This document shows, in pieces, positions 8,956 to 21,013 of a stretch of DNA of 64,000 nucleotides. Positions within the stretch are counted from its first letter, which is position 1. Every line of letters starts with the position of its first letter. The translations under genes and the position numbers were made by a program. This DNA is from Cryptomeria japonica. Taxonomy: Eukaryota; Streptophyta; Pinopsida; Cupressales; Cupressaceae. The stretch spans positions 267,951,425 to 268,015,424 of the forward strand of contig NC_081415.1 of NCBI RefSeq assembly GCF_030272615.1. The letters are read 5' to 3'. The notes beneath the pieces were generated by a model. The model searched no databases, had not been told where the DNA came from, and saw nothing but the letters and a program-made list of their open reading frames with translations.

Positions 8956-11022
8956 ACAAAGCTTTGCTATATGTCCAAACTCTTGACAGTTATAGCATTT
9001 CACATTTACATTGAAAGATGAATCTTTAAAACTATTGTAGGACACCAGTTTACTCTTCCTACATTCAAAGCTCCTATGACCAAATCCATTGCACTGATAA
9101 AAAAAACATTCATATCCTACAGTGCATTAAATAGATTTCTACTTTCATAACTCATAGTGGGCTTATTGGTCAATCTACAGTTAGCTAACCTATGTCCAAA
9201 TTTGTTACATTGGTAACAATAACCATGAAAGTTTGGAACATATTGTGTAGGTTGCCTTGGTCCTGCAAACGTCTGCCTCACCAGGGGTCTTCCTTTCATG
9301 TTGTTGACTCTAGTAAATACTTCATGATCAACTCTTGCATTTCTCCCAAGGTCTGCATTTTGGTATATTGAGTGTGGCCTTTGATTCATTGATTTTGTAT
9401 ACCGGCTTGTGTGACGATTTCTAACACCTTCTGCATAAGTCTTCTTGTCGGTATCCTTGCTTACTGTGAATGTCTTCTTCTGTTCACCTTTACTTCAAGA
9501 AGTGAACTGTATCTCCTTATCGGATGTGTCTTTGTTGTTTGAACTTTGTCCTTCTTCAAATCCTAAGCCACCGGTATCTTTATACTGCTTTTGTTTGCTC
9601 AACATCTTGTCTAAGGCTTCGATGCTACCCTCATATTTGTTCCTCATTTTCATTTCATCCTTGCTCTCTTCAAGCGCTTTTCTGAGCTTCACTATTTATG
9701 CTTCTAGATCTTGATGCTCCTTTTCCTTCTTCATCAGATCAAAGGATATAACTTCACATATCCTCTTGCATTCTTCCAACTAGAGTTTCAAGTTAGAGAT
9801 AACTTGATTGGACTCATCTAGGGATTGCTTCAAGAGACATTGTTCTTTTGCAGCAAGCTTGACCTTCTTGAGTTCTCTTCTTGTCTTACTTAACTCCTCA
9901 AGAGCACTTATGAGCTCATCTTATAAATCCACTTCAGCTTCAATGTCTTCTTATTCCTCATCTTCACCAACCGGTTTATCTAGTGCCATAAAGAGATTAA
10001 CATCTCTTTCATTCTCATGGTAGTCATCTTCTGATGCACTTTCTTCGTCTATGGCATCATCCTCAATAGTATATAGGTTGTTCTGCTTCTTGTAGCCTCT
10101 TCTTCCTTGTCGGTAGATATTCCTTTCCATGTCTTTACCAGTTGATCTGCCAAAACTTCTTTGTTCATCTTCATCAGTTCTTATAAGGACATTTTGGAGC
10201 AAAGTATCCAACTTTACCACAGTTGAAGCATTTGAGTGGTAACTTCCCTTTATACTAGTTGGATCTTCTCTTGAGATTTCTGACAAAGTTTGCTACCTCA
10301 ACATTCGAGTCTTCACTAGATCCTTTATGAGCAACCTCTTCCTTGCCCTTTTTGGTGGAGTTGAATACTGCCTCTTTCCTTGAGGATGCTTCACCGGTTG
10401 TTCTCATTTCATAGGCTATTAGAGAGCCAAATATCTCATCCATTATGAAGGTCTTCAGATCCTTGGATTCCTCTATGGAAGAAACCTTAGTATCATACTT
10501 AGATGTGACAGATCTAAGTACCTTTTTGACAATGATTTCATCAGCAATTTCTTCTCCAAGTCCTCTCATGGTGTTTATAGTTTCATCTATTCTATGAAGG
10601 TAGTCTGCAATCTTTTCTTCATCTTTCATCTTGATGCCTTCAAGATGACCTCTTAGTGATTGCAGCTTGGCCTCTTTGACTTTGGCATCTCCTTCAAATA
10701 ATCTCTACAATTTATCCCAAGTCTCCTTGGTGGATGCACAATGCATGACCTTGACAAACTCATTATTAGATAGCCCGCTTAAGATAGCATGTTTGGCCTT
10801 CACATTATTTTCATACTCCTTCTTAGCATCCAAATCAATGGGAGGAACACTAGGGATGGTATACCCATTCTTGACAGATATCCACACATCAAAACCTAGA
10901 GAGGAAATATAGGTCTCCATTCTTTTGCTCAAGAAGGCATAGTTAGATCCATCAAACATGGGGGCTTTTGAGGAGGTGGACTCATTTCTTGTCATTGTGT
11001 TCTTTGACCAAAATCTACCCAA
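8956..11022 (-). pseudogene. Copia gag with several zinc knuckles (element A)
   Basis: The frame from 11022 begins with a gag N-terminus (PMFDGSNYAFLSKRMETYI) and the capsid-like UBN2 domain (DEEKIADYLHRIDETINT, VLRSVTSKYD, FGSLIAYEMR). An in-frame TAG sits at 10705-10707. A first knuckle near 10195-10235, readable after a frameshift, is C-x2-C-x4-Y-x4-C with the His lost. A Glu/Asp-rich stretch, then a coiled-coil segment with LDKMLSKQKQ and GLGFEEGQSS, follow. Further knuckles lie at 9177-9218 (CYQCNKFGHRLANC), about 9060-9107 (disturbed by a T-run) and 8956-8997 (CYNCQEFGHIAKLC). Gag packages element RNA. Confidence 0.8.
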
Positions 11023-11055
11023 GCTAGAGAAATCTTTAATTAACTGGGAAACTAT

Positions 11056-11067
11056 GCTCTGATACTA
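11056..11067 (-). other. Primer-binding site of element A
   Basis: On the minus strand TAGTATCAGAGC lies two bases inside the right LTR. It matches the usual plant copia site TGGTATCAGAGC, complementary to initiator-Met tRNA, with one change. Confidence 0.85.
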
Positions 11068-11069
11068 AT

Positions 11070-11565
11070 TGTTGAACATAATGTACCACTGAAAGGGGGG
11101 TGAGTTAGTGGTTCTGAAAATCTTCTCCTTTTAAACCAAGCTTGGAATACCGGTTATCAACCTAAACACTAAATAATCAAATTGGTAAGATCAGAGTGGA
11201 TATCAAAAAAGGCAAACACACAAATGCATAACCCACAACACCAGATATACAAGGAAAACCCAATATGGGAAAACCTCGGTGAGAAATGCTACTGGAATCT
11301 ACTGCTCCAATCGAGCCTCACAATGAAACAACAAATTACAATGATTTAAGCCACCAACCCAAGGAGCACCAACCCCTACACCAAGCACCAACTCGATGTA
11401 ATATAATGAAATATAATTTAGATACAGTGATAGCATCTAGTTTTAAATGTGTTCTGCAACACCTAATCAATGGATTTATGTCGGTTAACAACCCCCTCTT
11501 CTTCACTGGTTCTCACACTCTCGGTTATCTAATTACTCTCTTTGAACACTCACTGGTTACTCCCA

Positions 11566-11655
<90 letters not shown>

Positions 11656-12865
11656 CTCACACCTCACAGTGTCACTCTTGGATGCCTTCCTAATCAATCA
11701 CTCCTTACCAGTTTGCTTGATTGTTAGAATTGCAACAGTTTGTCGGTTATTCTGTCTCTACCGATTAGAGCGTCTCACTGGTTCAACCTACTAACAAACA
11801 CTATAACTCTCTAAGAAATAACTCTAAGGTAGAATGTCTTTCTTCTCTCTCAGACTCTCTTTTTCCTCACACCTCACATCAAGCATCAACTCATTTTAGT
11901 CTTGAGCTGACATATTTATCTTTTAGGGTTCCCGCCAAAGGTTGCATTCAAAATCTCTCGTGTTAGGTTTTTCTTTCACCAACTCAATCCGTATTAGATT
12001 TAATCCAATCTATTTTTGAACAACATGGAAAACAACGTCAATGGGTTGCTAAGTAGTAGTGCGATTCATGTGGTGAACTGTATCACACCAAACAACACCG
12101 CCATCTCCTTGCTTTTCAATGTGCATTTTCTATTTTAGGATGTCTATGACATGCTTTTCTGTGTTTCTCTATCAAACACCATTAATGGCTTGGTTGTTTC
12201 CTTCAACAAGTGGGTACAAAGATCAAATCTTCTTGTAGGGTCAGTTCAATCATCTTGCCACCTTGTCTTCCTTGAGCCGCAACATTCTACCATCCTCCCA
12301 TGCTTTGTGGGTTCTTCATTAATGTCGACCTGCTTGCTGACTGTTACGTCAATGAATACTTCACTGACATCTATGTGATCACCACTTGGTTTCCACTTGT
12401 CATCCTTGTCAACATCCACCTATGCTTAGTTTTCTATGTCGGTTTGACATCCTTCACCGACCAAGATTGACTACCGGTTCAACTCACCTTACCGGTATAA
12501 CCTAACTTCACTAGTGGTCCTTCATACCTACTGACCTCTTCTTTGGCAGTGGATCAACTTGGCCTTCCATCAAACATGCTAGTCCAACTACTCAGTCCAT
12601 TTACCAGAAGCATTCAAAATCTATGTGTATACCAGTTCACATCCTTTAGTTCTTCTTTGATTGCTTGCTTTGCCTTGTTGGTGGTCTTGCTTTACCGATC
12701 AAAGATACATTTCATATGTACCGGTAACATACCTTTCTATCTGCTTACACACATATTGACATCATCATGTCTCACTTCACCCATGTCGGTCACCACTACT
12801 CACTCACCGGTGACCATGCCAAACCAATTGACATCAATGACAACCTAATGCCAACAATGCCAACA
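11070..12865 (-). repeat. 5' LTR of copia element A
   Basis: The LTR spans 1,796 bp, TGTTGAACAT to ATGCCAACA as read on the plus strand. It is about 110 bp longer than its partner, mostly because of an expanded CT microsatellite (11568-11652) and a segment near 12030. Confidence 0.92.
11568..11652. repeat. (CT)n microsatellite inside one LTR
   Basis: About 42 uninterrupted CT units occupy the place where the partner LTR has only a short interrupted CT run (about 4324-4338). Because LTRs are identical at insertion, the expansion (or contraction of the other) happened after element A inserted. Confidence 0.95.
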
Positions 12866-13165
12866 GTATGTAGTCAGACAATAAGGCATATAAATCAAAA
12901 GATTTGGGGGGAAATAATGAAGATGACTGATCAATTGTTTTAGTTTTCTTCATTGTTAGACAAGCTAGTGGAACATTATAAGAAGCTCAAAAAATATGTA
13001 GACAAGAACATAGACTTGAAATTAGAAGAGAAAACGGTTGCTCAAATCTTACAAAAACTGTACATAGGCAGTGATAGTGAATTGGCATCGAAAGATATTT
13101 AGAACAGCATTGATGCCTCAATAAAGGTATCAAATATGATTCAGAAATGTTATAATCTATGTGAA
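12866..13165 (+). pseudogene. Unrecognised coiled-coil reading frame, right part
   Basis: Directly after element A the plus strand continues the reading frame broken at 3824. With one copy of the 5-bp target duplication removed, the phase is kept across the join. The sequence is again Lys/Glu/Ile-rich and helical (for example KLVEHYKKLKKYVDKN). In-frame stops occur near 12943 and 13099, so the gene was decayed or has decayed since. No family was recognised. Confidence 0.45.
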
Positions 13166-13762
13166 ATTGAATTTTTTTGGATGGGGTGGAAATAAAGTTT
13201 TAGAGCCTACATGAAAAAGTTGAATTATTCACAACGCTTGGTTTGTCGAAGCCTTTTGACACATTTGAGAAATACATTGGAAATACTCATTTTCAAAAAA
13301 TATGGAGGAGAAGATGAGGAATGATCTGGAGTAGATTCCTCAGAATGTAGATGAGGCAAATTTTTTGGATTCAATCAAACTGTTGATATCATTGATTGTC
13401 ACATTCCAGTCAATTTTATCTATCGGTTAAGAATTATCAACAAGAATTGCAAGTTAGATATGATAAGTTTGAACAACTTCCAACTTCATCAAATCAACAG
13501 TAGAGCATGCTAAAAAACCTAATTGGATGACCCACTTCTATCAAACTAGCAATTACTAGGGGCCAGAAATGTAATTTGTAAATTTGTTAATTTGAAATAG
13601 ATATTGTACTTTGTAAATTAGTAATATATGTCTATATAAATTAATTGGAAAATCAATACAAAATTGAAACCCATTTTTGTTATCTGGGCTTTGAAATAGA
13701 TATAGATATTGTACTATGTAAATTAATAATAATTCTATATATTCATTGATTGGAAAATCAAT
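13166..13762. other. Low-coding AT-rich spacer with a duplicated TATA-containing segment
   Basis: Degraded coding-like plus-strand fragments continue to about 13500. Then comes a segment of about 66-72 bp ending GGAAAATCAATAC that occurs twice (13594-13659 and 13693-13764, offset about 99). Each copy has an A/T-rich TATATA-like core, reminiscent of a retroelement promoter/terminator region, but no LTR boundaries can be proved. Confidence 0.4.
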
Positions 13763-14818
13763 ACCCCAATGCACTGAAAGCTCTCTCATCCTCAACAGAT
13801 CCCATTATCATGGTTTGATGTAAATCAACAAGTTTGATAAATTCTGACAGTGCATCAATCTATACTGCACTGAGTTATTTTTCACCAAACCATTTTTATT
13901 GATCTCGGTCAGTTGGGAATTTCCAATGCCTTAGCCTACTCCATCATTGTTGTTGAATATTTGAATGATTGCTCTAAGAGCTTATGTTTATCTTTAAATT
14001 CCTTCTATTTCTATTTCCTTTCCATCGACATTGCATATGGATTTCTTAAAAAAATGATCAATCAAGCATTGTAACTTGTTAAAATAATCCTTTCGACTAC
14101 AACTGAGCCAATACTTATGATACACAATAGACATGGCAACCTTCTCTATTGTTCTACTTGCAATTTCGACTGCATTTCGGTTGTGCTCTCATAATATTCT
14201 TTAAAGTATCTTTTACAGAACCGATGGTTTTGTTAAAAGCTTCCTTGGTAACAGGTACATCTCTTATTCTACTTGAGGGCCCACAACCACTAGCAAACAT
14301 GGCATATTGGTGCATTGGTATCTCATATACACGTACGTGTATACATAAGTCTTTGCTAGTGTTAAACTTTAAAAAATTATCAGAATTTTCTAGAACCATC
14401 ATCAGATGCCAACTAGTGAATTCTTCCTTTATAAAGGCTCTCATGATAGATACATATTATCAAGGGTCATTATTAACCTTCTACATAGACTAGTATATTC
14501 TTGAATATACAGAGTTATTTCTTGAGCTACTTTCACAAGCTTTCTCATTTCGTTCAAAAGGGGGAGAATACCAACCAATGTTAAGAGTGTCTCTACATCA
14601 CTTAACGTATGTAAATTCTCAAAAGCTTTGTCTACTGACCCTTGTTGTTCGTACATTAGTCCAATCAAGGATTTATATTGAGAGAAAACCCTTTCTGCTA
14701 GTTTCCACAATGAGATCCATCTGGTATCAACATCCTTAAGAAGCTTGTTTCCATTAGTTATTCCCTCAACAAATTTTTAATATTCTAAAAATCATTTGGG
14801 ACTTCAATAGAAGAATGA
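13763..14818 (-). pseudogene. hAT-family transposase fragment, copy 1 (partial duplicate)
   Basis: This segment matches 16212-17270 throughout, at roughly 90 percent by eye. On the minus strand it carries the middle of a hAT transposase (KLAERVFSQYKSLIGLMYEQ, LLTLVGILPLLNEM, EEFTSWHLM) and ends within the C-terminal dimerisation region at SVEDERAFSALGY. The N-terminal zinc finger and the final acidic tail are missing. Both ends are abrupt: the left junction abuts the duplicated AATCAATAC segment, and the right junction is at about 14818, where similarity stops within a few bases. It keeps the SVEDER motif better than copy 2. Confidence 0.78.
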
Positions 14819-15878
14819 GTATATTTTTAATGAACTTTAAAAATCCTTACTCTGAGGTGGGGTCCACCTTGACACGTGTCTCAATTCCGATTACACTTTG
14901 TACGAATTTTGTTTTGTTAGACCTTAAGCTCGATATTGGACCTAAAGGCTGGTCCCACATGAGAAAGGACATCCAATGCTCACAACTCAACCAATTATAA
15001 TTCATCGCTAAGGATCTCATGATACAATAGAAAGATGACATTTGTCTCAATTCCTGTAGATGTGGCATATGGGCCCCACCAAGGATGACAATGCACACTT
15101 GGACTAAAAAATGAGATTTCATAGTTATAAAGTTGCGATATAAAAACCTTGTGATAGATGCTAAAAATGTTAAAAAATAAAAGCATATTAATTGACAAAT
15201 TGTGTAATATTAAGCCAATCTATGGGCCCGACCTATCCACCTCATTAGCCTTAATATTTACCCTCAAAGTATAGACCATGTGCAAAAAATATTCACTTAA
15301 GTGATGGCCTTTTTGTTTCCCCTGGAAGGTCTTGTTAGGCTTGTAGGATAGCAAGGGCTTATGTTTTATGCCTTCCCCCGTCACCCCACAAAGTTCATTT
15401 GGCACTTAAGGAAGTGTCACGGGGTAGTGGGATACATAGTAGCAACTAAGAAATCATACCCCGCACAGTACCTTCATCATGCAGTTATATCTCCTGGGGT
15501 AGCGGGGTGTCTATGTTGCTCAGTAAAATTGGTTTTTACAAAGGTTCTACCAAACTACCAGTCTCCATTATGTTCAATGATATTAGGGAATTAGTGTAAT
15601 TTTGGAGAAACATTAATGTATACATGATGCACATTAGTATCACACAAATTGAAAATTTATGTTAAATAAATAAAATTTGAAGACAACGTTTACAATTTAA
15701 ATTATGCAATGAATCATGGAAATTTTGAAAATTGCATTTGCATGTCGACATTCATTTATACAGTAAAAAAGTATAAAATATCATCAATTAGACAATTACA
15801 GTTTGCATTTTGAGATAGCCCATGGGATTCAATATGAATTGGAGTAAAAACTATAAATACCTAGAAAATGTTGTTTTG
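14819..15878. other. Spacer between the two hAT copies; nothing recognised
   Basis: About 1.06 kb separates the two hAT-like segments. It has no convincing coding frame or terminal repeats. Composition is mixed, with GC-rich islands near 14870, 15060 and 15380-15500. Confidence 0.4.
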
Positions 15879-18610
15879 TTAATCATCAATGCCATCCAAT
15901 TCGAAATGCCAATCGAAATCTGGAACCTCCTATTCTGCAGTTTCTTCTACATCCTCTGAATCATCTTGTTGCATCTGTGTACCTCTGCTTAAAATAAAAC
16001 CATCTAATATCATGCATTCCACCACCATCAATTTCTCCACCAGAAACACTACCAGCCTTTGAAGTGTTTCATAAACCCTCTCCTCTCACAAATGGAATTC
16101 TAGATTGTTAGTGCCCTTTCATGAGGAAAACTCTCAACATCATACTTACTTGTATACACTCTCAAACAATTTTTTAAATTCTTATCTAGTTTGTTTCTTG
16201 TCTTTGATTTCAAGTACCCCAATGCACTGAAATCTCTCACATCCTCAACAGATCCCAATATCACGATTTTACATAAATCAACAAGTTTAACAAATTCTGA
16301 TAATGCATCAATCTATACTCCATTGAGTTATTTTTCACCAAACCATTGTTATGGATATCGGTCAGTGGGGAATTTCTAATGCCTTAGCCTACTCCATCAT
16401 CATTATTGAATATTTGAATGATTTCTCTGAAAGCTTATGTTTATCTAAAATTCTTTCTATTTCTATTTCCTTTCCATCGACATTGCATATGGATTTCTTA
16501 ACAAAATGATCAATCAAGCATGTAACTTGTTAAAATAATCCATTCAACTACAATTGAGGCAATACTTAGGATACACAATAGACATGGCTTCTAATAGTTC
16601 ATCTCGAAGGAATCAACTTACAATCTCATCTGAAACCTCTCTCGCAATATTCTTTAAAGTTTCTTCTACAGAATTGACGATTTTGTTAAAAGCTTCCCTG
16701 GTAACAGGTACATCTCTCATTCTACTTGAGTACCTGCAACCACTAACGGACATGACATATTGGTGCATTGGTATCTCATATACACATACGTGTATACATA
16801 GCTCTCTGCTAGTGTTAAACTTTAAAAAATTATCAAGATTTTCTAGATCTGTCATCAGATGCCAGCTAGCAAATTCTTCCTTTATAAAAGGTTCTCGTGA
16901 TAGATATATAATATCAAGGGTAATTATTAACCTTCTACGTAGACTAGTATATTCTTGAATATAAAGAGTTCTTTCTTGAGATAATTTCACAAGCTTGCTC
17001 ATTTCATTCAAAAGGGGGAGAATACCAACCAATGTTAAGAGTGTCTCTACATCACTTAACGTATGTAAATTCTCAGAAGCTTTGTCTACAGACCCTTGTT
17101 GTTCGTACATTAGTCCAATTAGGGATTTATATTTAGAGAAAACTCTTTCTGCTAGTTTTCGCAAGGATATCCATCTGGTATCAACATCCTTAAGAAGCTT
17201 GTTTCCATCGATTATTCCCTCAACAAATTTTTGATATTCTGCAAATCGTTTGGGAGTTCGGTAGAAGAATGATATATCTCACGAACTAGATTTTCAACTC
17301 TAGCTACTGAATCAAATTTGCTCACAACTAAATTCAGTTTGTGGGTCATGAAGTGAATACCAATCATGTATGGTGAAATAGAAGTTTGTAGCTTTGCGCA
17401 AAGACCATTCCTATGACCTTGAAAAACTGCAGCTTCATCAACCCCTACACGTACCAATTTTTTGGCAATTGATAAGTCATGCATACCGCCAAACTATTTT
17501 AAAGATCTCTTAACTAACTCAAATAGATTTTGTGTTGTGGAATTCTCCTTCCTTTTTAACAACACAAAGTAAATGATATTGGTGGACATGTTTCCTTATG
17601 GTATACACATGCATACATATCCAAGAAGTATTATCTACTATTGTAACTTCATCTAAAGATAACGCAATAAAGTTTGACTGTTTAATATTTTTCTTTACAT
17701 CATCTTTTTCTACATCAGCAAGACAACTTGCCCATTCTCACCGACTATTTTTTGACCAATGTGACTAAGGAAATCTAGGAACATTCAAAAATATTAATAA
17801 AGTAGCAAAGTTAGGGTAGTTTGACATAGGATGACCATTTTTCAAAAGATGAAAAATAACACTCAATTGAACTATTTTTGACTTGAATGTTTATGATGTC
17901 ATATGTTTGAATTGAGCCTCAATCGAACCTCAACGTTTAGCATTCTTCTCCTCTCTTTACATATGCTCTTTATACTCTTCTTCATACTTAAAATGTTTAC
18001 ATTCTTCCTTTGTTTTCCATCTAATCACGGATTGTTCTTTTCCATCTATGATTTGTTTTCCAAAAACTTTATTGATATGCTTCTCTATGGTGTTCAATTT
18101 TAGCTACAAATTCTTGTCCCTTTTTAGTTTCCAACTATAGATCGTACACTTGCATTTTGTTAAAGTCTCATATTTGTTTGGATTTGGCACTTCTTCAATG
18201 AATGGGTACCTTGACACCCAATCCAATTCAAAATTCCTTGTCATTTCCCACTCGCGGCTCAATTTTGATTTTATTTTTATTTTTCCCTTTTTGTACTCCC
18301 AACAACATCATCTAGGTCATTCACATCAACATTTCCTGCAGTATTGACATCAACCTCAATTGACTTATTCCAACTATTCTGGGAATCCAATTCCATTGGA
18401 ACATCAGATCTGGCATTGGGATTTGTCTCAATTATCTCATTTCAATCTTTCTTGGAGGTTTCTCCTTCAACAATATTTTTTGGTGCGCTTGCAACTACAG
18501 ATGTTATATCTCTGTCTGATGGATCGCCAATATTAACAATATCGAAGTATGACCTTATGCTTCTATTTATGCACTTTGATGGCCTCCCTTCAACACTTTC
18601 AAGACTCTAG
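15879..18610 (-). pseudogene. hAT-family (ZNF862-like) transposase, copy 2, near full length
   Basis: Read on the minus strand the order is: an acidic N-terminus (about 18480-18290); a BED/TTF-type zinc-finger region (FELDWVSRYPFIEEVPNP then TKCKCTIYS); a mid-domain with VGVDEAAVFQGHRNG and the HFMTHKLNL motif (17212-17484); the helical core (16613-17164); and a C-terminal dimerisation segment (GSVEDVRDFSALGYLKSKTR, then YDVESFPHERAL). It ends with an acidic tail and TAA at 15879-15881. Such proteins are hAT transposases or domesticated relatives. Stops, for example after KRDKNL and TAE, and frameshifts show it is a relic. No 8-bp target duplication or terminal inverted repeats were located. 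Confidence 0.75.
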
Positions 18611-20629
18611 CTGCTCGATATCCCTCAATAAATACAAACTAAAAGAAATAGAATCTAAGAACTAAGAAGATAGACCCCTATATCCTGGTTACTCAAGAAA
18701 TGAATGAAACCCTACTAAATAATTTTTAAAAATGAACTAAAATTCGTAAAATTTGTGGATAAATAATCTTATTATACTGAAAAATAAATTTTTACTCACA
18801 CTTACAAATTGGTTTTGTCAAAGCTCGTTAGACAACAATGTCTAGTAGAAAATTGTCTGTGATCTAAATTGAGTATAGAGAGCTCATAACAAAATAAATT
18901 GTGTCAATAAAGTACCAAATTTTGATTGTATTTATACCAATCCAGATTTGGAAAATTTTGTGGGGCATTTTAAAATTAATCTTAAATTTTGGCAAATTTA
19001 AGCAGGCTATTGGCATCATTGAGTCAAAATGGGTGAATCTCCCAATCTAAAAAAATGATACATTTCGATCTCAAAGGTGATCATGGACTTATAATTATCG
19101 TTAACTTACAACACTGCTAGCGAAAATGGGTCCTCCTAAATGATAACTTACAAAATGGCTAGCGAAATGGGTCCTCCTAAATGATAACTTACAAAATGGT
19201 TAGCAAAATGGGTCCTCCTAAATGATTGTTGTATCGAACTACTTAGCTGGTATTGGTGAATAAATGGGTGCATGTACATTGGAACTTTCTAAGTTGTTGG
19301 TGAAAAAAAAAAAGTATGACTAGATCCCAAAAGGCGGTGGTGAAACACCTTGCCTATGGCCCAAAACACATAAAAATTGGCGAATGGGAGATAGACCCTT
19401 AATCATCACATTTGCCAATTTCAAAATCCCCGATCTTGGCTATTCGCCACTAAAAATTATGATGTTTGCATCTATAAGATTCGAGAAATTAAAGATAGGT
19501 GAACCAAGGAAATAAATATTAAATTGTCCAAAGAGCGAAATGTGGAGAAAAAAATGGAAATTGGATAGAAGATCAACTAAAATATGAATGGACTATGAGA
19601 GTGACAAAGTGCCATAGACAACAAAGTTGCCCCTATAGATGAATAATCACAAAGAGATAAAGTTAGCTAGTCTCATATAAATCCTAAACAAATGACTTGG
19701 TATTAAATTCACCAAAGATATAAAACCATAATAAGATGAAAGATATTTGTTGAAATTAGAGAGGAAATTATACATAATATTGAGGGATGAAGCAAGGTCT
19801 ATTTTAAGAATTGACTCCTACAAAATTTTATTGAAAACCTTGTGGAGTCCCTATGTAGAGAACTAATCCACATGATGATTTTTGCCTAAAATTAATACTA
19901 AGTGATAAAGTGGGTGGCTATTTTCATATTAAAATAAATCAAATCAAAATTCATTCTTACTTGTAATCAATTTAGTAAATTTAGACCTGAATTTTTTATT
20001 AAATATTGGGTTGCCAAAAAAAACCTAAATTTTTTTATCATTTTATAATTGAGGTGGCAAAATAAGGTTAAATTTCTGTTATTTTTAATTGATATCCCAA
20101 ATTAAGCCTACATTTCTCGAAGAGAAAAATTAAGCTTAAATTACCTATAAATTTTCAATTGAGGTAAAAAAGCAAGCCTCAATTTCAATTAATTTACAAT
20201 TAAGTTAGCAAATTAAACCTAAAGTAATTTGTAGTTATGGTGAAGAATTAAAACTAAAATTAATATGAATTTTTATGTTAAGTGCAAAATTGTTAAAACA
20301 AAAAATATTTGTGCATATCTTACATAATATTCATATGATACTTCATGTGAAAAGATAGCCTTGGCATCACTATGGCTTTAATTTAATTTAACAATATTTT
20401 AAGTGAAAATATGACCTTTTACATCACCATTATTTTTATTTAGTTTTGTTGCAAAAAGATAGTCTTCGTTATCATTAATGTTTTCATTTAATTCAATACA
20501 CCAAAAGTATCACATGACATTTTTTAAAGATATGCACAAATGTTTTTGATATTAATAAGCATGAATAATTGGTTAACCTTGTAGACAAACAACCCATAGG
20601 CAACTTCAATGAGCCATTAATAACACATT
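18611..20629. other. AT-rich spacer with no recognised gene
   Basis: About 2 kb of AT-rich sequence shows only short chance frames. Apart from the triplicated 42-bp unit listed separately, I see no domain, terminal repeat or RNA gene. Confidence 0.5.
19103..19226. repeat. Three tandem copies of a 41-42-bp unit
   Basis: Units start at 19103, 19145 and 19186 and share AACTTACAAAATGG plus GGGTCCTCCTAAATGAT. The second and third differ by only a few bases. The first is more diverged after AACTTACA. Confidence 0.85.
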
Positions 20630-21013
20630 TGTTAGAAGTGCGGTTTTTGTTGCACCAAAAGATCGACCTATTAATGCCCGATACAACCACTAGACTTATA
20701 GAATCCACAAGGGGCAGTTAAGCCATGTCACAAACCTAAGCATTATGTTGCACAACACAAGGAGACCAAGGGTGCACACCTTGCAACAATCCCCCCCCCC
20801 CCAAATGCAAGTGAGGGGTTTGAACCTATAACCAAGCTCTGATACCACTTGTTACAAGTGTGGTTGTCATTGCACCAAAAGATTGACCTATTAATGCTTG
20901 ATACAACCAATAGACTTATAGAATCAACATAAGGTGGTTAATCCATGTCACAAACCCGAGCATTGCACTGCACTACACATCACAAGGAGAACAAGGGTGC
21001 ACACCTTGCAACA
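20630..21013 (-). mobile_element. TRIM (terminal-repeat retrotransposon in miniature)
   Basis: Two similar direct repeats, 20630-20788 (159 bp) and 20850-21013 (164 bp), start TGTTA and end GCAACA. They flank only 61 bp. Read on the minus strand, the 61 bp begins with primer site TGGTATCAGAGC (20836-20847, two bases from the LTR) and ends with a G-run polypurine tract beside the other LTR. The internal part has no coding capacity. This matches the TRIM definition: LTRs, primer site and polypurine tract only. Copies depend on enzymes of autonomous elements, here presumably copia because of the shared primer site. Flanks carry ATTAATAACACATT / ATTAATAATACATT. Confidence 0.85.
20836..20847 (-). 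other. Primer-binding site of the TRIM
   Basis: Minus strand TGGTATCAGAGC is an exact match to the plant initiator-Met tRNA primer site, separated from the LTR by two bases. It is followed by GGTTCAAACCC, which also resembles a tRNA B box. Confidence 0.9.

Larger units (their letters stand above)
3825..12865 (-). mobile_element. Ty1/copia element A, complete but decayed
   Basis: A 9.0-kb element has two LTRs (3825-5510 and 11070-12865), both beginning TGTTG and ending CAACA. A primer-binding site lies next to the right LTR and a polypurine tract next to the left LTR, so transcription runs on the minus strand. Domains come in the copia order gag, protease, integrase, reverse transcriptase, RNase H. 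The target duplication is GTATA (3820-3824) versus GTATG (12866-12870), one mismatch in five. Several stops, frameshifts and catalytic substitutions make it non-autonomous. It lies inside an older coiled-coil reading frame. Confidence 0.93.

Noticed and set aside
11542-11727. Leu/Ser repeat open frames
   Set aside because: Artefact of the (CT)n tract in the LTR of element A.
20836-20870. tRNA gene suggested by primer site plus B-box-like GGTTCAAACCC
   Set aside because: No cloverleaf can be formed by eye; the match is the primer-binding site of a TRIM.
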